64,000 nucleotides of DNA. Source: Bacteroidota bacterium. GTDB lineage: Bacteria; Bacteroidota; Bacteroidia; UBA4408. The DNA lies in contig JADKCP010000001.1 of assembly GCA_016718805.1 (NCBI GenBank), forward strand, positions 124,001-188,000, written 5' to 3'. Positions 45,281 through 54,999 of the stretch are shown one piece after another; positions within the stretch are counted from its first letter, which is position 1, and every line of letters starts with the position of its first letter. Below the pieces are notes generated by a model, which was not told where the DNA came from, did no database searches, and saw only the letters and a list, made by a program, of their open reading frames with translations. The position numbers and the translations under genes were made by a program.

Positions 45281-46417
45281 TTATTGAGTTTTCCCGGGTT
45301 GAAATTGTGTATATGCTTTTTGAACAAAGCCCCAACCAAACCTAGGAAGCGTTGATTCGGTAGCCATAATTATAACAACTTGATGTTTACTTATTTCCTC
45401 ATCTAAAGAAATTTGATCAGGATATTTAACATTGCCCCATTCCGCATTATACAATTCATGAAAGTAAAACCAAAATTGATTTTTTGCAAATAACTTAGAA
45501 ATATCTTCATTGCCATAAATTCCCCAATAAAAGCTATCTGCAACAACTAGTACATTGGGTCGGGTGCGTCCTTTTTCTACAATATGATATTTTGGATAAC
45601 CAACCTTTCCAACTTCGGGCCCCCACAATATGTTCATTCCGTCTTTAATGTCATCTTCTCTAAATTTATTCCCTCTTCCCCACAATACGGTATCTATGAT
45701 TATATCGGGAGTTTGAATTTTGGTCAAATAACCAATATATGAAAGCAAGGAATCTTTAGCTAAGATTTCACAATAGGTACTCCAATGAATACCACACTTT
45801 GGAAAAAGAGGGTAGCGAAATTTGTCTTTGTTTCGAAGAAAATAGGTATTAAAATCCAAAAGATTTATTTGAAGATCTTGAGCTTTAATTGAAAAATATT
45901 CATGGTTTGTAATTCCTTTTGCGGAACGAAGGTTATCGGGGATTTTTTCAGGTAAATAAGAGCCTTTGCCCGGATTTATAACAACAACCAAATCAATTCC
46001 TCTTTTATGCAAGGTATCCTGAATATATTTAACCTTATTCAAAAGTGCATCAATGCTATCTTTGCCCAAAAAATCACGCCCATAATAGGCATCAATGTAG
46101 CTTTTTTCAAACAAATACCCATCCTTGCCAATTACTACTCCATTAGCCTTAGCAAGCCCATAAAAACTATATTCAACCTGATTATTCAAACGAATAAAAA
46201 AATTGCGCAATCCAAACTTTTCGTTGAGGTAAACTTCGGCTTCTTTCTGATAATCGCCTTCAAACCACTTTGTAACTGCAAATTTTGGTTTAGGAGATTC
46301 AGTAACCGCCCCCTTTAAACTTTTTAATTTTGGCAAGCCTACCAAGTGTATAAGCAGTGGTAACACCAACAACAACAGCAAAAAATTGAATAACCGTTTC
46401 GTTTTTTTAGTTTCCAT
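45281..46417 (-). CDS. AlgJ/AlgX-like SGNH-type O-acetylation protein (pair 1)
   Basis: A 378-residue protein with an N-terminal signal anchor and a periplasmic domain of the AlgX/AlgJ type. The conserved elements are NQVEYSFYGLAKANGVVIGKDGYLFEKSYIDAYYG, the oxyanion-loop region VVVINPGKGSYLPE, the catalytic His in the CGIHWSTYC motif and a late Ser region LVVADSFYWG. In alginate and other polysaccharide systems this protein works with AlgI to move acetyl groups onto the polymer in the periplasm. It follows an AlgI-like gene by 2 bases, so it forms the first MBOAT/AlgJ pair counted from the operon's 3' end. Confidence 0.85.
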   Translation of the reverse strand: METKKTKRLFNFLLLLLVLPLLIHLVGLPKLKSLKGAVTESPKPKFAVTKWFEGDYQKEAEVYLNEKFGLRNFFIRLNNQVEYSFYGLAKANGVVIGKDGYLFEKSYIDAYYGRDFLGKDSIDALLNKVKYIQDTLHKRGIDLVVVINPGKGSYLPEKIPDNLRSAKGITNHEYFSIKAQDLQINLLDFNTYFLRNKDKFRYPLFPKCGIHWSTYCEILAKDSLLSYIGYLTKIQTPDIIIDTVLWGRGNKFREDDIKDGMNILWGPEVGKVGYPKYHIVEKGRTRPNVLVVADSFYWGIYGNEDISKLFAKNQFWFYFHELYNAEWGNVKYPDQISLDEEISKHQVVIIMATESTLPRFGWGFVQKAYTQFQPGKTQ

Positions 46418-46419
46418 AT

Positions 46420-47847
46420 TTAAAATCTGAAATAAATAAACGGGTTAAATCCTGTGCCGGTGATAGATGCAAGACTGAGCGAAAACAATAAAATACTGAC
46501 GATGGATAAAAATAAATAAGCCTTAATGCCGTGCGATCTTGCATAAAACCAATCTTGTATCCGTTGTCCTTTTTTTGTAAGAGTAAAAAAGGCAAATAGC
46601 AACGCAAGTGTAAAAATTGTTTTTACTTCGGCTGTTAAAGGATGCAATTCGGTAAACATCCCTTTAAACGAAAACATTTTGGATATATACTGTACCGAAT
46701 CATCAAAAGCTTCCAGCCTAAAAAACACCCACCCGGTCATAACTACGATAAAAGTTAATAAAGTTTTAAAAAGTGAGGGAATGTTCTCAAGCCAGCGTAA
46801 TAAAAAGGCTCGTTCTATCACTAAAAAAAATCCATGAAAGGCGCCCCAGACAATAAAGTTCCAAGAGGCACCGTGCCAGAAACCCGAGGCTAAAAACACC
46901 AACCAAAGATTAAAATACAAGCGGCTTTTAGATACCTTATTTCCGCCTAATGGTATGTACAAATAGTTGCGCATCCATGAGCCCAAGGTGATGTGCCAGC
47001 GTCGCCAGAAATCGGTGATACTTTGCGCTGTGTAGGGGTTGTTAAAGTTCTCGGGAAAAACAAAACCCAGCATCATTCCCAAGCCTAAAGCCATATCTGA
47101 ATAACCCGAAAAGTCGAAATAAATTTGAAAGGTATATGCTAAAACTCCCAACCATGCTCCCAACGAAGAAAGGTCGTTACTGTTTAGTGCAAAAACCTGA
47201 TCGGCATAAGCACCCATAACATTGGCTATTAGTACTTTTTTTGACAACCCAAGCACGAAACGAATCAATCCGCTGAGTTTAAAGGATGCGGTGTCGTTTT
47301 GAGAGCGATCGGTAATTTGGTCGGCAATTTCGTGAAAGCGAATGATGGGGCCAGCGATGAGTTTAGGAAACAAAATAATGTAGAGTTGATAGTCCCAAAA
47401 ATTCTTCAATGGTGCATGAACCCTTCGGTATACATCAACTACATAAGTTACAGTTTCGAAGGTGTAAAAGGAAATTCCAATTGGGAGAAGTAATTTTGTC
47501 CAATCCCACTCTTCAAAACCGGTTGCATACAATACCTCATTCCAGTTTTCGATAAAAAAATTAAAGTATTTAAAGTAAAACAACAGCCCAAGGTTCATAC
47601 TCAGGGAGAGCACAAGAAATAGTTTTTGATGCCATTTTTTTTCTGCATAATACATTTTACGAACCAGAAAAAAATCCAGTATAGTGGTTCCAATGATTAC
47701 AAATATGAATTTTGGAGCTCCCCAACTGTAAAAGAAAACACTGGAAAAAAGTAAGAAAATGTTTTTAAATTTTACCGGCAGTAAATAATAACCAATAAAA
47801 AACAAGGGTAAAAAATAAAGAAGAAAAATACTGCTACTGAATACCAT
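46420..47847 (-). CDS. MBOAT-family O-acyltransferase, AlgI-like (pair 1)
   Basis: A 475-residue membrane-bound O-acyltransferase with about 10 helices. Signature features: LPIGISFYTFETVTYVVDVYR, FWRRWHITLGSWMRNYLYIPLGG and the catalytic His in ASGFWHGASWNFIVWG. It should carry acetyl groups across the inner membrane to the AlgJ-like partner. It is near-identical in plan to the 49482-50909 protein, including the opening MVFSSSIFLLYFLP and the ending FNPFIYFRF, indicating tandem duplication. Confidence 0.95.
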   Translation of the reverse strand: MVFSSSIFLLYFLPLFFIGYYLLPVKFKNIFLLFSSVFFYSWGAPKFIFVIIGTTILDFFLVRKMYYAEKKWHQKLFLVLSLSMNLGLLFYFKYFNFFIENWNEVLYATGFEEWDWTKLLLPIGISFYTFETVTYVVDVYRRVHAPLKNFWDYQLYIILFPKLIAGPIIRFHEIADQITDRSQNDTASFKLSGLIRFVLGLSKKVLIANVMGAYADQVFALNSNDLSSLGAWLGVLAYTFQIYFDFSGYSDMALGLGMMLGFVFPENFNNPYTAQSITDFWRRWHITLGSWMRNYLYIPLGGNKVSKSRLYFNLWLVFLASGFWHGASWNFIVWGAFHGFFLVIERAFLLRWLENIPSLFKTLLTFIVVMTGWVFFRLEAFDDSVQYISKMFSFKGMFTELHPLTAEVKTIFTLALLFAFFTLTKKGQRIQDWFYARSHGIKAYLFLSIVSILLFSLSLASITGTGFNPFIYFRF

Positions 47848-47859
47848 CGTTTTTAATGT

Positions 47860-49464
47860 CTATTTTCCTTTTTGCAAATCATACAAACGTTTAATTTCCC
47901 AAGCCATAGCCTCGTTAAAGGAACTATTTGTTTGAGTAGCACGGATCGAAATTTCAAGAAGTTGCTGATTGTTTTTGCGAATTTCAGTTTTGATTTGATT
48001 CATTTTTTCGATTGCCTCTTCTGTTCCGTAGTCCATTCCATAGCCATAAACCGCATCTAAGTCGATTTGCTCCGCTACAGAAATATATTTTTCGGCGGCC
48101 TTTTTTTTCACTGCAGCATACCATTCGGCATTATTCACGATTATGTTTCGATAGCTGTGCACCACCGAATCAATAAATTGTTTTGGAGCCTTGTAAGCTG
48201 TGAGGTCGGTGTTTATGACGTATTCAATATCTTTCATCAATTGAGCTTCTTCAGAGATATTATTCTTTACAGCTTTTTGTTTTACATCCGCCATCCAATT
48301 ACTATCGTTTTTTGCTTGTTTTTTAAGCATTTCGCTCTTTTGATCGCGGTTCATGCAAAACACCGGAAATGCTTTCTCAATAAAGCCATATGGAAACAAA
48401 TCATAGGTAGCTTCTGACGCCATGATCACAACAACATCGCGCCCAAGAATTTCATCGCCGTAGTGCAAACCGCCAACAGCTTTTTCTTGTTTGACATTAT
48501 TTATATAAACACTGTTATTGTAATACCAATAAACATCACGTTTAAAAAAGCGATTGGGCAAATCGAGTCCGGTTATCTGCCACCAATAGCTGTCGCCAAT
48601 TGCGAGCAAATCAGGTTTAACCTGATTGTCGTTTTTTTGAGTTTCAAGTTTAAAATAAGGAACCGGTTGATGAAACATGGCCTGTTGAAGATTCATCAGC
48701 TCTTCAACATCGTGTTCTTGCTCTCGTAAACTATCACTTAAGTAAACGGTGTATTTGCTCACATCCGGCAAGTCAATGTTGCGTTTTTTTTCAACATACC
48801 GAACAATTGTATCGGTACTTAAAAAGGTTCCATGGGGAGTATAATGCACTCCCAACTCAGGATACAAGGCATATCGAGAGCTTCTTTTTTGTGCCAGAAA
48901 CCAGGAGTTTAAATCGATATAATTAACACCGTATTTGATAAAAGCAGCAGAATACACACTGTGATTATTGAATTGCTTTTTTTGACGATTCATGTATTCG
49001 GGCAAAAACTCATTGTAAAAGGAAGCTTTTCCAGGTGCAAAAACAATGAGTAAATCAACGTCAAGTTTTTTAAGCGAGTCTTGAATTTGCTTCAGCTTTT
49101 TAACAGTTTCATCAATCTTCTCAAAGCCAACGAAATTAAGCCCCATATAATTATTGGTATAGCTGCTTATGTACAAATAATTGTATTTTCCAACCACCAC
49201 CCCGGGAGCGTCGCTTTGATGAAAAAGAAAAAATTTGAGTTGATTTAACGTACGTATTAAAAATGTGCGCCCACCAAAATTGTGGTCAACATAAGCATTG
49301 AACTTTTCCTGATATTCACCAGATTTTATAGTAGACAAAGTTCGCTGCGGCTTATTGAATACCTCAAATTTTCCTTTTAGTTCTTCTGATGTAAGTATGT
49401 TTTTTCGCTTCAGCAAATGCGGTAGAAACAGCAGTCCTAAAATCGAAAAATACATTGCATACAA
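47860..49464 (-). CDS. AlgJ/AlgX-like O-acetylation protein with coiled C-terminal extension (pair 2)
   Basis: A 534-residue counterpart of the 45281-46417 protein (VVVGKYNYLYISSYTNNYMGLNFVG, IVFAPGKASFYNEFLPEYMN, catalytic His in the LGVHYTPHGTFLS motif, ser/asp region DLLAIGDSYWW). It differs by about 150 extra residues at the C-terminus, a helical Lys/Glu-rich segment (NAEWYAAVKKKAAEKYISVAEQIDLDAVYG) that also recalls a repeated motif WMADVKQKAVKNNISEEAQLMKDIEYV. The start is uncertain: an in-frame TTG at 49464 or the ATG three codons later. Confidence 0.85.
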   Translation of the reverse strand: MYAMYFSILGLLFLPHLLKRKNILTSEELKGKFEVFNKPQRTLSTIKSGEYQEKFNAYVDHNFGGRTFLIRTLNQLKFFLFHQSDAPGVVVGKYNYLYISSYTNNYMGLNFVGFEKIDETVKKLKQIQDSLKKLDVDLLIVFAPGKASFYNEFLPEYMNRQKKQFNNHSVYSAAFIKYGVNYIDLNSWFLAQKRSSRYALYPELGVHYTPHGTFLSTDTIVRYVEKKRNIDLPDVSKYTVYLSDSLREQEHDVEELMNLQQAMFHQPVPYFKLETQKNDNQVKPDLLAIGDSYWWQITGLDLPNRFFKRDVYWYYNNSVYINNVKQEKAVGGLHYGDEILGRDVVVIMASEATYDLFPYGFIEKAFPVFCMNRDQKSEMLKKQAKNDSNWMADVKQKAVKNNISEEAQLMKDIEYVINTDLTAYKAPKQFIDSVVHSYRNIIVNNAEWYAAVKKKAAEKYISVAEQIDLDAVYGYGMDYGTEEAIEKMNQIKTEIRKNNQQLLEISIRATQTNSSFNEAMAWEIKRLYDLQKGK

Positions 49465-49481
49465 AATCGCTTTTTCATTTT

Positions 49482-50909
49482 CTAGAATCTGAAATAAATA
49501 AAAGGATTAAAGTTACTTGAGGTAATTGCCGCAACGCAAAGTGTAAACAAAAGTAGCGATGCGATTGCCATGCCTGCATTTCCTAAAATACTAAAACTGC
49601 TGGAATACACCTTTTGCTGAATTTTTTGACCCGTAGAAAATGCCGTAAAAAAAGAAAAGAGAATTGCCAGTGCAGCAAAAAACAAAAACTGTGTATCGAG
49701 CAATGCTCCATCGATGTAGAAATTAAAGTTGCCCATTTTTTTTACCATTCCAAGTGCGAATGAAAAAGAATTGGCTCTAAAGAAAACCCAACCAATTAGC
49801 ACCAAAACAAAACACAAAAGGGTAGAGGCAATTGGCCCAATTTTTTGATAGATTTTAAGCAAAAAAGCACGTTCGAGCACCAGCCAAATACCATGATAAA
49901 TACCCCAGATTATAAAAGTCCAAGCAGCACCGTGCCAAAACCCGGAGGCCAAAAACACAAACCACAAATTAAAATACAAACGAGACCTTGATTCTACTTT
50001 ACTACCTCCCAAGGGAATGTACAAATAGTTACGCATCCAGTTGCCTAATGTCATGTGCCAGCGGCGCCAAAATTCAGTTATGCTTTGTGAAGTGTAAGGG
50101 TTGTTAAAATTTTCAGGAAATTTAAAACCCATCATCTTACCCAAACCAATTGCCATATCGGAGTATCCTGAAAAGTCAAAATAAATTTGAAAAGTATAAG
50201 CCAGTGCCCCCAACCAAGCTGTTCCGGCGGTGATTGTTGCAAGGTCTGACGAAAAAATAAGGTCAGCTTTTGCGGCCATCACATTTGCTATAAATACCTT
50301 TTTTCCCAAGCCAATACAAAAACGATAAAAGCCGGCGAGTATATTATCAATGGTATAATTGGCAGAACGATCGCTTACCTGATCCGATATTTCGTGGTAT
50401 CGAACAATGGGTCCGGCAATTAGTTTTGGAAATAGAATAATGTACATTTGATAATTCCAAAAATTAGAAAGTGGTTTGTGAACACGTCTGTATACATCAA
50501 TCGCGTAAGTTAAACTCTCGAATGTGTAAAATGAGATACCAATCGGCAATACTACCGCTGTCCATTTCACCCCGTTTACGCCTAATACATTCAAAAGCAC
50601 ATTGAAATTATCAACAAAAAAATTGCAATATTTAAAATAAAAAAGTAAGCCAAGATTAAGACAAAGAGAAAGAACTAAAAAGAACTTTCGTTTTTTGTCA
50701 TTGGCAGAATTGTGCATGACTCTAACCAAAAAAAAGTCGAGAGTGGTAGTACCGAGTATTACAAAAATAAATAGTGGAGCTCCCCATGCATAAAACAAAA
50801 TACTGCTAAAAAGGATGACCAGATTTTTGAGTTTAGAAGGCGTAATAAAGTAGAGCAGAAGAAAGGCCGGTAAAAAATAAAGAAGAAAAACAATGCTGCT
50901 AAATACCAT
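49482..50909 (-). CDS. MBOAT-family O-acyltransferase, AlgI-like (pair 2)
   Basis: A 475-residue paralogue of the 46420-47847 protein, same length and motifs (VLPIGISFYTFESLTYAIDVYRR, FWRRWHMTLGNWMRNYLYIPLGG, ASGFWHGAAWTFIIWG). It starts 2 bases after the GH16-like gene stop and precedes the longer AlgJ-like gene by 17 bases, so the two AlgI/AlgJ units are in one minus-strand operon. Confidence 0.95.
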   Translation of the reverse strand: MVFSSIVFLLYFLPAFLLLYFITPSKLKNLVILFSSILFYAWGAPLFIFVILGTTTLDFFLVRVMHNSANDKKRKFFLVLSLCLNLGLLFYFKYCNFFVDNFNVLLNVLGVNGVKWTAVVLPIGISFYTFESLTYAIDVYRRVHKPLSNFWNYQMYIILFPKLIAGPIVRYHEISDQVSDRSANYTIDNILAGFYRFCIGLGKKVFIANVMAAKADLIFSSDLATITAGTAWLGALAYTFQIYFDFSGYSDMAIGLGKMMGFKFPENFNNPYTSQSITEFWRRWHMTLGNWMRNYLYIPLGGSKVESRSRLYFNLWFVFLASGFWHGAAWTFIIWGIYHGIWLVLERAFLLKIYQKIGPIASTLLCFVLVLIGWVFFRANSFSFALGMVKKMGNFNFYIDGALLDTQFLFFAALAILFSFFTAFSTGQKIQQKVYSSSFSILGNAGMAIASLLLFTLCVAAITSSNFNPFIYFRF

Positions 50910-50910
50910 C

Positions 50911-52956
50911 TTACTCTACTTCAACATCTAATATTTCGCCAACTATATCCTTGGCGGGATAGGGAATAAAATTTTGCTTAAAAGGAGCTGTTGGCCACCA
51001 TTCCTGATTGTGCCATTCTTGCGTAAACACCATCACCATTTGGTTGTTGGGAATACTACTAAACTCATCGGTCATAACACAAATTGTTTTTAGCTTGTTT
51101 TTTTCGCTTCCAATTTTCCAAATGATACGCTGTGGCAGCCATTCAATTTCAAAATAATAATAGTCATTCGCATAAATTTCATCATGATCGACGGGGATTT
51201 TTGCGGTAAGGGCTTTATAAAAATGATCCCAGCGGTGGAACAAATATGTGTTTCCGTCCACCGTAACATTGCGTGCGCCAATGTCAAACTTTTTTGGCAT
51301 ATGGCAAGCCATGTCCCAATTGGTACAACACACCATAATGTTTTGGTTGGAGGTACCATCTTCTGTTTTAAAAGTTGTATTGCTGTTTTTGTAAGAAGTT
51401 TTGGGCCAATACGGCGTTTCTTTTATTAACTCAAAATCAATTTCTGAATAGCAAATTGATTTCTTGCTCTTGCTTAATGACGACTCAATGTCGGGCAAGT
51501 GTTTTTCGATATAGCCAATATCTGCCTCACAAATTCGGCGCTTGTTCCATTCACCGTCTCCTTGAAACAGCAGCCAAAATGCATTTGTAAGACCATTCCA
51601 AACATTGTCTTTGCTGAGTTGTTTAGGAAACTTTAATTTGGCGATAAATTTCCCATACGTAAAACCAATTCGGGTATTTACTCCAACATGTTCCTTACGG
51701 AACTCTCCCTCAGGAGAGGCAGGATTTATTAAAACCAATTTTTTGTTTTGTTGGTCTACTTTAATTGTTTTGCAAGGAAAATCAGTTGTGCAAACATAGT
51801 TTTTAATAAGCTTATTGCTTTTATCGTATTGTTTTAACCAGCTTGCATAATCGTTTCGGCTAATATTTTGAGCAACTACATCGGCTTTAATTGGAATGTT
51901 TCGCAACAAAAAATCTTTATTTACATAGTGAAAATACTGTGTAAACTGTGCATATTTGTAAAGACTGTCAGCATCTCCGCATGTGCTGCAATAAGCGGTT
52001 TTTGAATAGTCAGATTTCCCCATTTTAAAAACATCTTCATAAATTCCTTTTGAAAAATCGAAACGGGTTTTTACTTGCAAAACAGGAGCATTGATTATTT
52101 TGGTTTCGGTTAGTAGTTCGGTGTTTTTTGGTATAAAAAAGGAAAAAGGGTTAACAAATTTCCCGGAATCGCATTTACTATTAATGCTTTGAACGACAAA
52201 TGGAATTTTAGCTAAATCTTTTCCGCCGGTAATAACTAACATAATACGATAATTGCCCATTCGGGGATTTCTTTTCCAGCGATTGTTGTAAGTTTTTTCG
52301 CGCTGCATTTCATCGTTTATAAGCCACAATGCATTTTGATAAAGCTCTTCATCTAAGGGTATTTTTTTAGCTTTAGCCTTTTCCCTTACCTGTTCCATCC
52401 ATTCAGGAATACGGCGTATATCGTTCTTTTTTTTTTCAATAAATGGAGTGTTTAAAATAAATTTAGCCGGGTCATTACCTAAGCAACTTAATTCGTTTCG
52501 AGGGTTTCCAACGATTTTAAAACTATCTACAACCAATTCTTCAGCGCCAGGAAGCAGCTCGGTTGTTGGCAAAAAGGTCACATTTGCATCTAGCCAACTG
52601 CCGTAAAAATTTTCATTTGCAAAACGTTGGGTTTCCTCAAACTTATAGCTTTCGTTTTGATAATAAATCTTATAATAAAAACGCTGAGGAAAAGAAGAAG
52701 TGTTTTTAATTGTGAATTTAAAGTTGAAAAATCCATTTTTTGTTTGTCGCACCGTTGGTATTTCAATACCATTTAAAACGGCGTCCTGAAGATCCACTTG
52801 AATAGCCAGTGTGTCTTGGTCTTTGTACGAAGAATAATTGGTTAAAAACTGAACATCACTTACAACAAACGAGTGTTGATTTGAACAAGAAGAGCAAACA
52901 ACGAGCAGAAATAGTAGAAAGAGAAAGGCCTCCCATTTCAACTGTTGTTGTATCAT
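50911..52956 (-). CDS. Lipoprotein with GH16-like (laminarinase-fold) domain
   Basis: A 681-residue lipoprotein (FLLFLLVVCSSCSN). The C-terminal half (about 440-681) looks like a GH16 concanavalin fold: TRIGFTYGKFIAKLKFPK..., WNGLTNAFWLLFQGDGEW, the catalytic motif EIDFE in YSEIDFELIKETPYW, and YYFEIEWLPQRIIWKIG. The first 400 residues hold an unassigned beta-rich region, with a segment (QVREKAKAKKIPLDEELYQNALWLINDEM) similar in style to the AlgJ-like C-terminal repeat in 47860-49464. It starts the operon and could trim or transglycosylate the O-acylated polymer at the surface. Confidence 0.75.
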   Translation of the reverse strand: MIQQQLKWEAFLFLLFLLVVCSSCSNQHSFVVSDVQFLTNYSSYKDQDTLAIQVDLQDAVLNGIEIPTVRQTKNGFFNFKFTIKNTSSFPQRFYYKIYYQNESYKFEETQRFANENFYGSWLDANVTFLPTTELLPGAEELVVDSFKIVGNPRNELSCLGNDPAKFILNTPFIEKKKNDIRRIPEWMEQVREKAKAKKIPLDEELYQNALWLINDEMQREKTYNNRWKRNPRMGNYRIMLVITGGKDLAKIPFVVQSINSKCDSGKFVNPFSFFIPKNTELLTETKIINAPVLQVKTRFDFSKGIYEDVFKMGKSDYSKTAYCSTCGDADSLYKYAQFTQYFHYVNKDFLLRNIPIKADVVAQNISRNDYASWLKQYDKSNKLIKNYVCTTDFPCKTIKVDQQNKKLVLINPASPEGEFRKEHVGVNTRIGFTYGKFIAKLKFPKQLSKDNVWNGLTNAFWLLFQGDGEWNKRRICEADIGYIEKHLPDIESSLSKSKKSICYSEIDFELIKETPYWPKTSYKNSNTTFKTEDGTSNQNIMVCCTNWDMACHMPKKFDIGARNVTVDGNTYLFHRWDHFYKALTAKIPVDHDEIYANDYYYFEIEWLPQRIIWKIGSEKNKLKTICVMTDEFSSIPNNQMVMVFTQEWHNQEWWPTAPFKQNFIPYPAKDIVGEILDVEVE

Positions 52957-53022
52957 TAATGCAATTATATTAGGTTATCTATGTTTTTGCAAATCTAAAA
53001 ATTAAAATAGGAGATAAAAACT

Positions 53023-53056
53023 TTTGTTAATCGGGACACAGCTTTTTTTACATTTG
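53023..53056 (+). promoter_or_regulatory. Promoter of the plus-strand glycan operon
   Basis: TTTG at 53023-53026, a 22-base spacer and an exact TACATTTG at 53049-53056 form a good Bacteroidota promoter. The predicted leader is about 65 bases and contains a 10-codon open frame (MNYESSQSRQ, 53065-53097) of unclear meaning. Confidence 0.55.
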
Positions 53057-53126
53057 CACAAAAAATGAATTACGAATCATCGCAATCTAGACAATAGCAA
53101 ATGAAAGTATTCTGTAAGAAGTAAAA

Positions 53127-54932
53127 ATGATTCAAAACATTGTAAAGTTTTGCTGGACCAAAAAGTATTATTTGCTTTTTGTACTATTATTTGGAATACT
53201 TACCCATCAACGATTTTTAAACGTGCGAACAAATGGGTTAACAGCAACGGTGTCGAATGATGGAACAGGATACTATTTTTATTTACCTGCCACACTTATT
53301 TATCATGACCTTACCTATGCATGTTTTGAAAATCCTAAAAATAAATTAAAGGATATCCACAAACCCTATTTAACACCATACATTAATAATCAATGGGTGA
53401 ATAAATATTATTGTGGGACAGCACTATGCCTTACCCCCTTTTTCGTAACAGGAATGGTAGTTTCGGCTATAGTAGGGACACCTATGAATGGTTATACCGA
53501 TACCTTTTTAATGTTGATAAGCATTGCAAGCATTGTTTACCTTTTGCTTTCAATTTATTTACTGATACAAATAGGACGCTTTTTTGGAGCCACTGACAAA
53601 TTTAGTTTCCTTTTAGCGCTCGTTTTCTTTTTTGGAACCAACCTATATCACTTTACCATACAAGAGCCTTCGATGTCGCACTTGTATTCCTTTTTTGCTG
53701 TTAGTTTGTTTTTTTACGTGCTTACAAACGTAATTTCTGATTTAAGCTATAAATGGCTTTTGTTTTTGGGACTTTCGCTTGGATTAATCACAATAATTAG
53801 GCCTCCTAATATTGTTGTTGTACTTTTTGTACCTTTTTTCTTTGAGTCATTCACGGTTTTTTTTCAGTTTATTAAAAAAATAATTATTCAAAAGCCATTT
53901 GGGCTATTGCTGTTTATAATTGCCTTTTTGTGCATGCTTTCAATACAGGGAATTTTTTATTTTGTGCAAACAGGTGACTTTTTTATAATGGCTTACACTG
54001 GTGAGACATTTGATTTTGAAGATCCGGAAATATTCAACATACTGTTTAGTTATCGCAAAGGATTGTTTGTTTACACGCCCTTGATTTTGGTGGCGCTTAT
54101 ATTTATATTGTTTGCCGGAAGGGATTGGTTTAAAAAAACAATTCTTTTTATTACCCTAGGTGTTTTTTTATACATTGCAGCTTCATGGTGGTGTTGGACA
54201 TATGGAGGTGGATTTGGAAATCGCCCGTTCATTGACATTTATCCCTTAGTTATTTGTGCACTAATGTACTTTTATAGCAAAAGCACAAAGCTTGTTCGAT
54301 TTTTAGGGTTAATTCTATTATTTCCGTTGATTTTTATAAACCAATTAATGGCCTTTCAATATTCAAACCGCTTGATGAACAGTATAGGAAACGTATCCAA
54401 AGAAGATTATTGGGATTTATTTTTTGCTACCAATATGCAATCGATAAATACAAAAAAAATTCATCGACTAGGTATTGATGCACCCACAGTGGACGAGGGA
54501 ATTGACGGATTTGAATTTGCCCTTCCGAATGAATGGATCGTTGATAATGGTTATAGAAGCAGGCACTCTTATAAAATTGGTGCAAAAAACAATTTCTCAA
54601 TTGGATTGACTATTCCAATCACCAAAATTGGAAGCAATGATTCCTATTATGTAATTGCAGAATGTATGGCAAAGGCGAATAAAAAGGCAAGTATGGCAGC
54701 ATTGGTTATAGCCATAATGAGAAACAACAAGCTAACTAAATGGGAAGGAACAATTTACAATCAATTCGACACATTGAGTGATGGTTGGGCATATATGAGT
54801 AATGTGCAATGTATTGATAGATACGAAATAAATGCCCAATCTGAAATACGCATCTTAGCATGTTCATTTGATGGCCAATGTTTAATTGACAATTTAAGAT
54901 ACCGCATAGTGAAAGAAACTCTTCCACAATAG
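53127..54932 (+). CDS. Polytopic glycosyltransferase with C-terminal carbohydrate-binding-like domain
   Basis: A 601-residue protein with about 11 membrane helices (residues 10-430); the first large loop is NDGTGYYFYLPATLIYHDLTY, and the loop YTGETFDFEDPEIFN is acidic. No sequence signature pins the family, but the topology is GT39/GT87-like. The last 140 residues form a soluble beta domain (DGFEFALPNEWIVDNG, SRHSYKIGA, YYVIAECMAKAN, AYMSNVQCIDRYEI, CLIDNLRYRIVKE) whose strand pattern resembles the lipoproteins at 55802 and 56375. It opens the plus-strand operon. Confidence 0.65.
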   Translation: MIQNIVKFCWTKKYYLLFVLLFGILTHQRFLNVRTNGLTATVSNDGTGYYFYLPATLIYHDLTYACFENPKNKLKDIHKPYLTPYINNQWVNKYYCGTALCLTPFFVTGMVVSAIVGTPMNGYTDTFLMLISIASIVYLLLSIYLLIQIGRFFGATDKFSFLLALVFFFGTNLYHFTIQEPSMSHLYSFFAVSLFFYVLTNVISDLSYKWLLFLGLSLGLITIIRPPNIVVVLFVPFFFESFTVFFQFIKKIIIQKPFGLLLFIIAFLCMLSIQGIFYFVQTGDFFIMAYTGETFDFEDPEIFNILFSYRKGLFVYTPLILVALIFILFAGRDWFKKTILFITLGVFLYIAASWWCWTYGGGFGNRPFIDIYPLVICALMYFYSKSTKLVRFLGLILLFPLIFINQLMAFQYSNRLMNSIGNVSKEDYWDLFFATNMQSINTKKIHRLGIDAPTVDEGIDGFEFALPNEWIVDNGYRSRHSYKIGAKNNFSIGLTIPITKIGSNDSYYVIAECMAKANKKASMAALVIAIMRNNKLTKWEGTIYNQFDTLSDGWAYMSNVQCIDRYEINAQSEIRILACSFDGQCLIDNLRYRIVKETLPQ

Positions 54933-54999
54933 TGCTAGTACATTCAAAAGCAGAGGTTATGTTTAAATCAAATTAATTAATTTTACTAGGTTTGTACCC

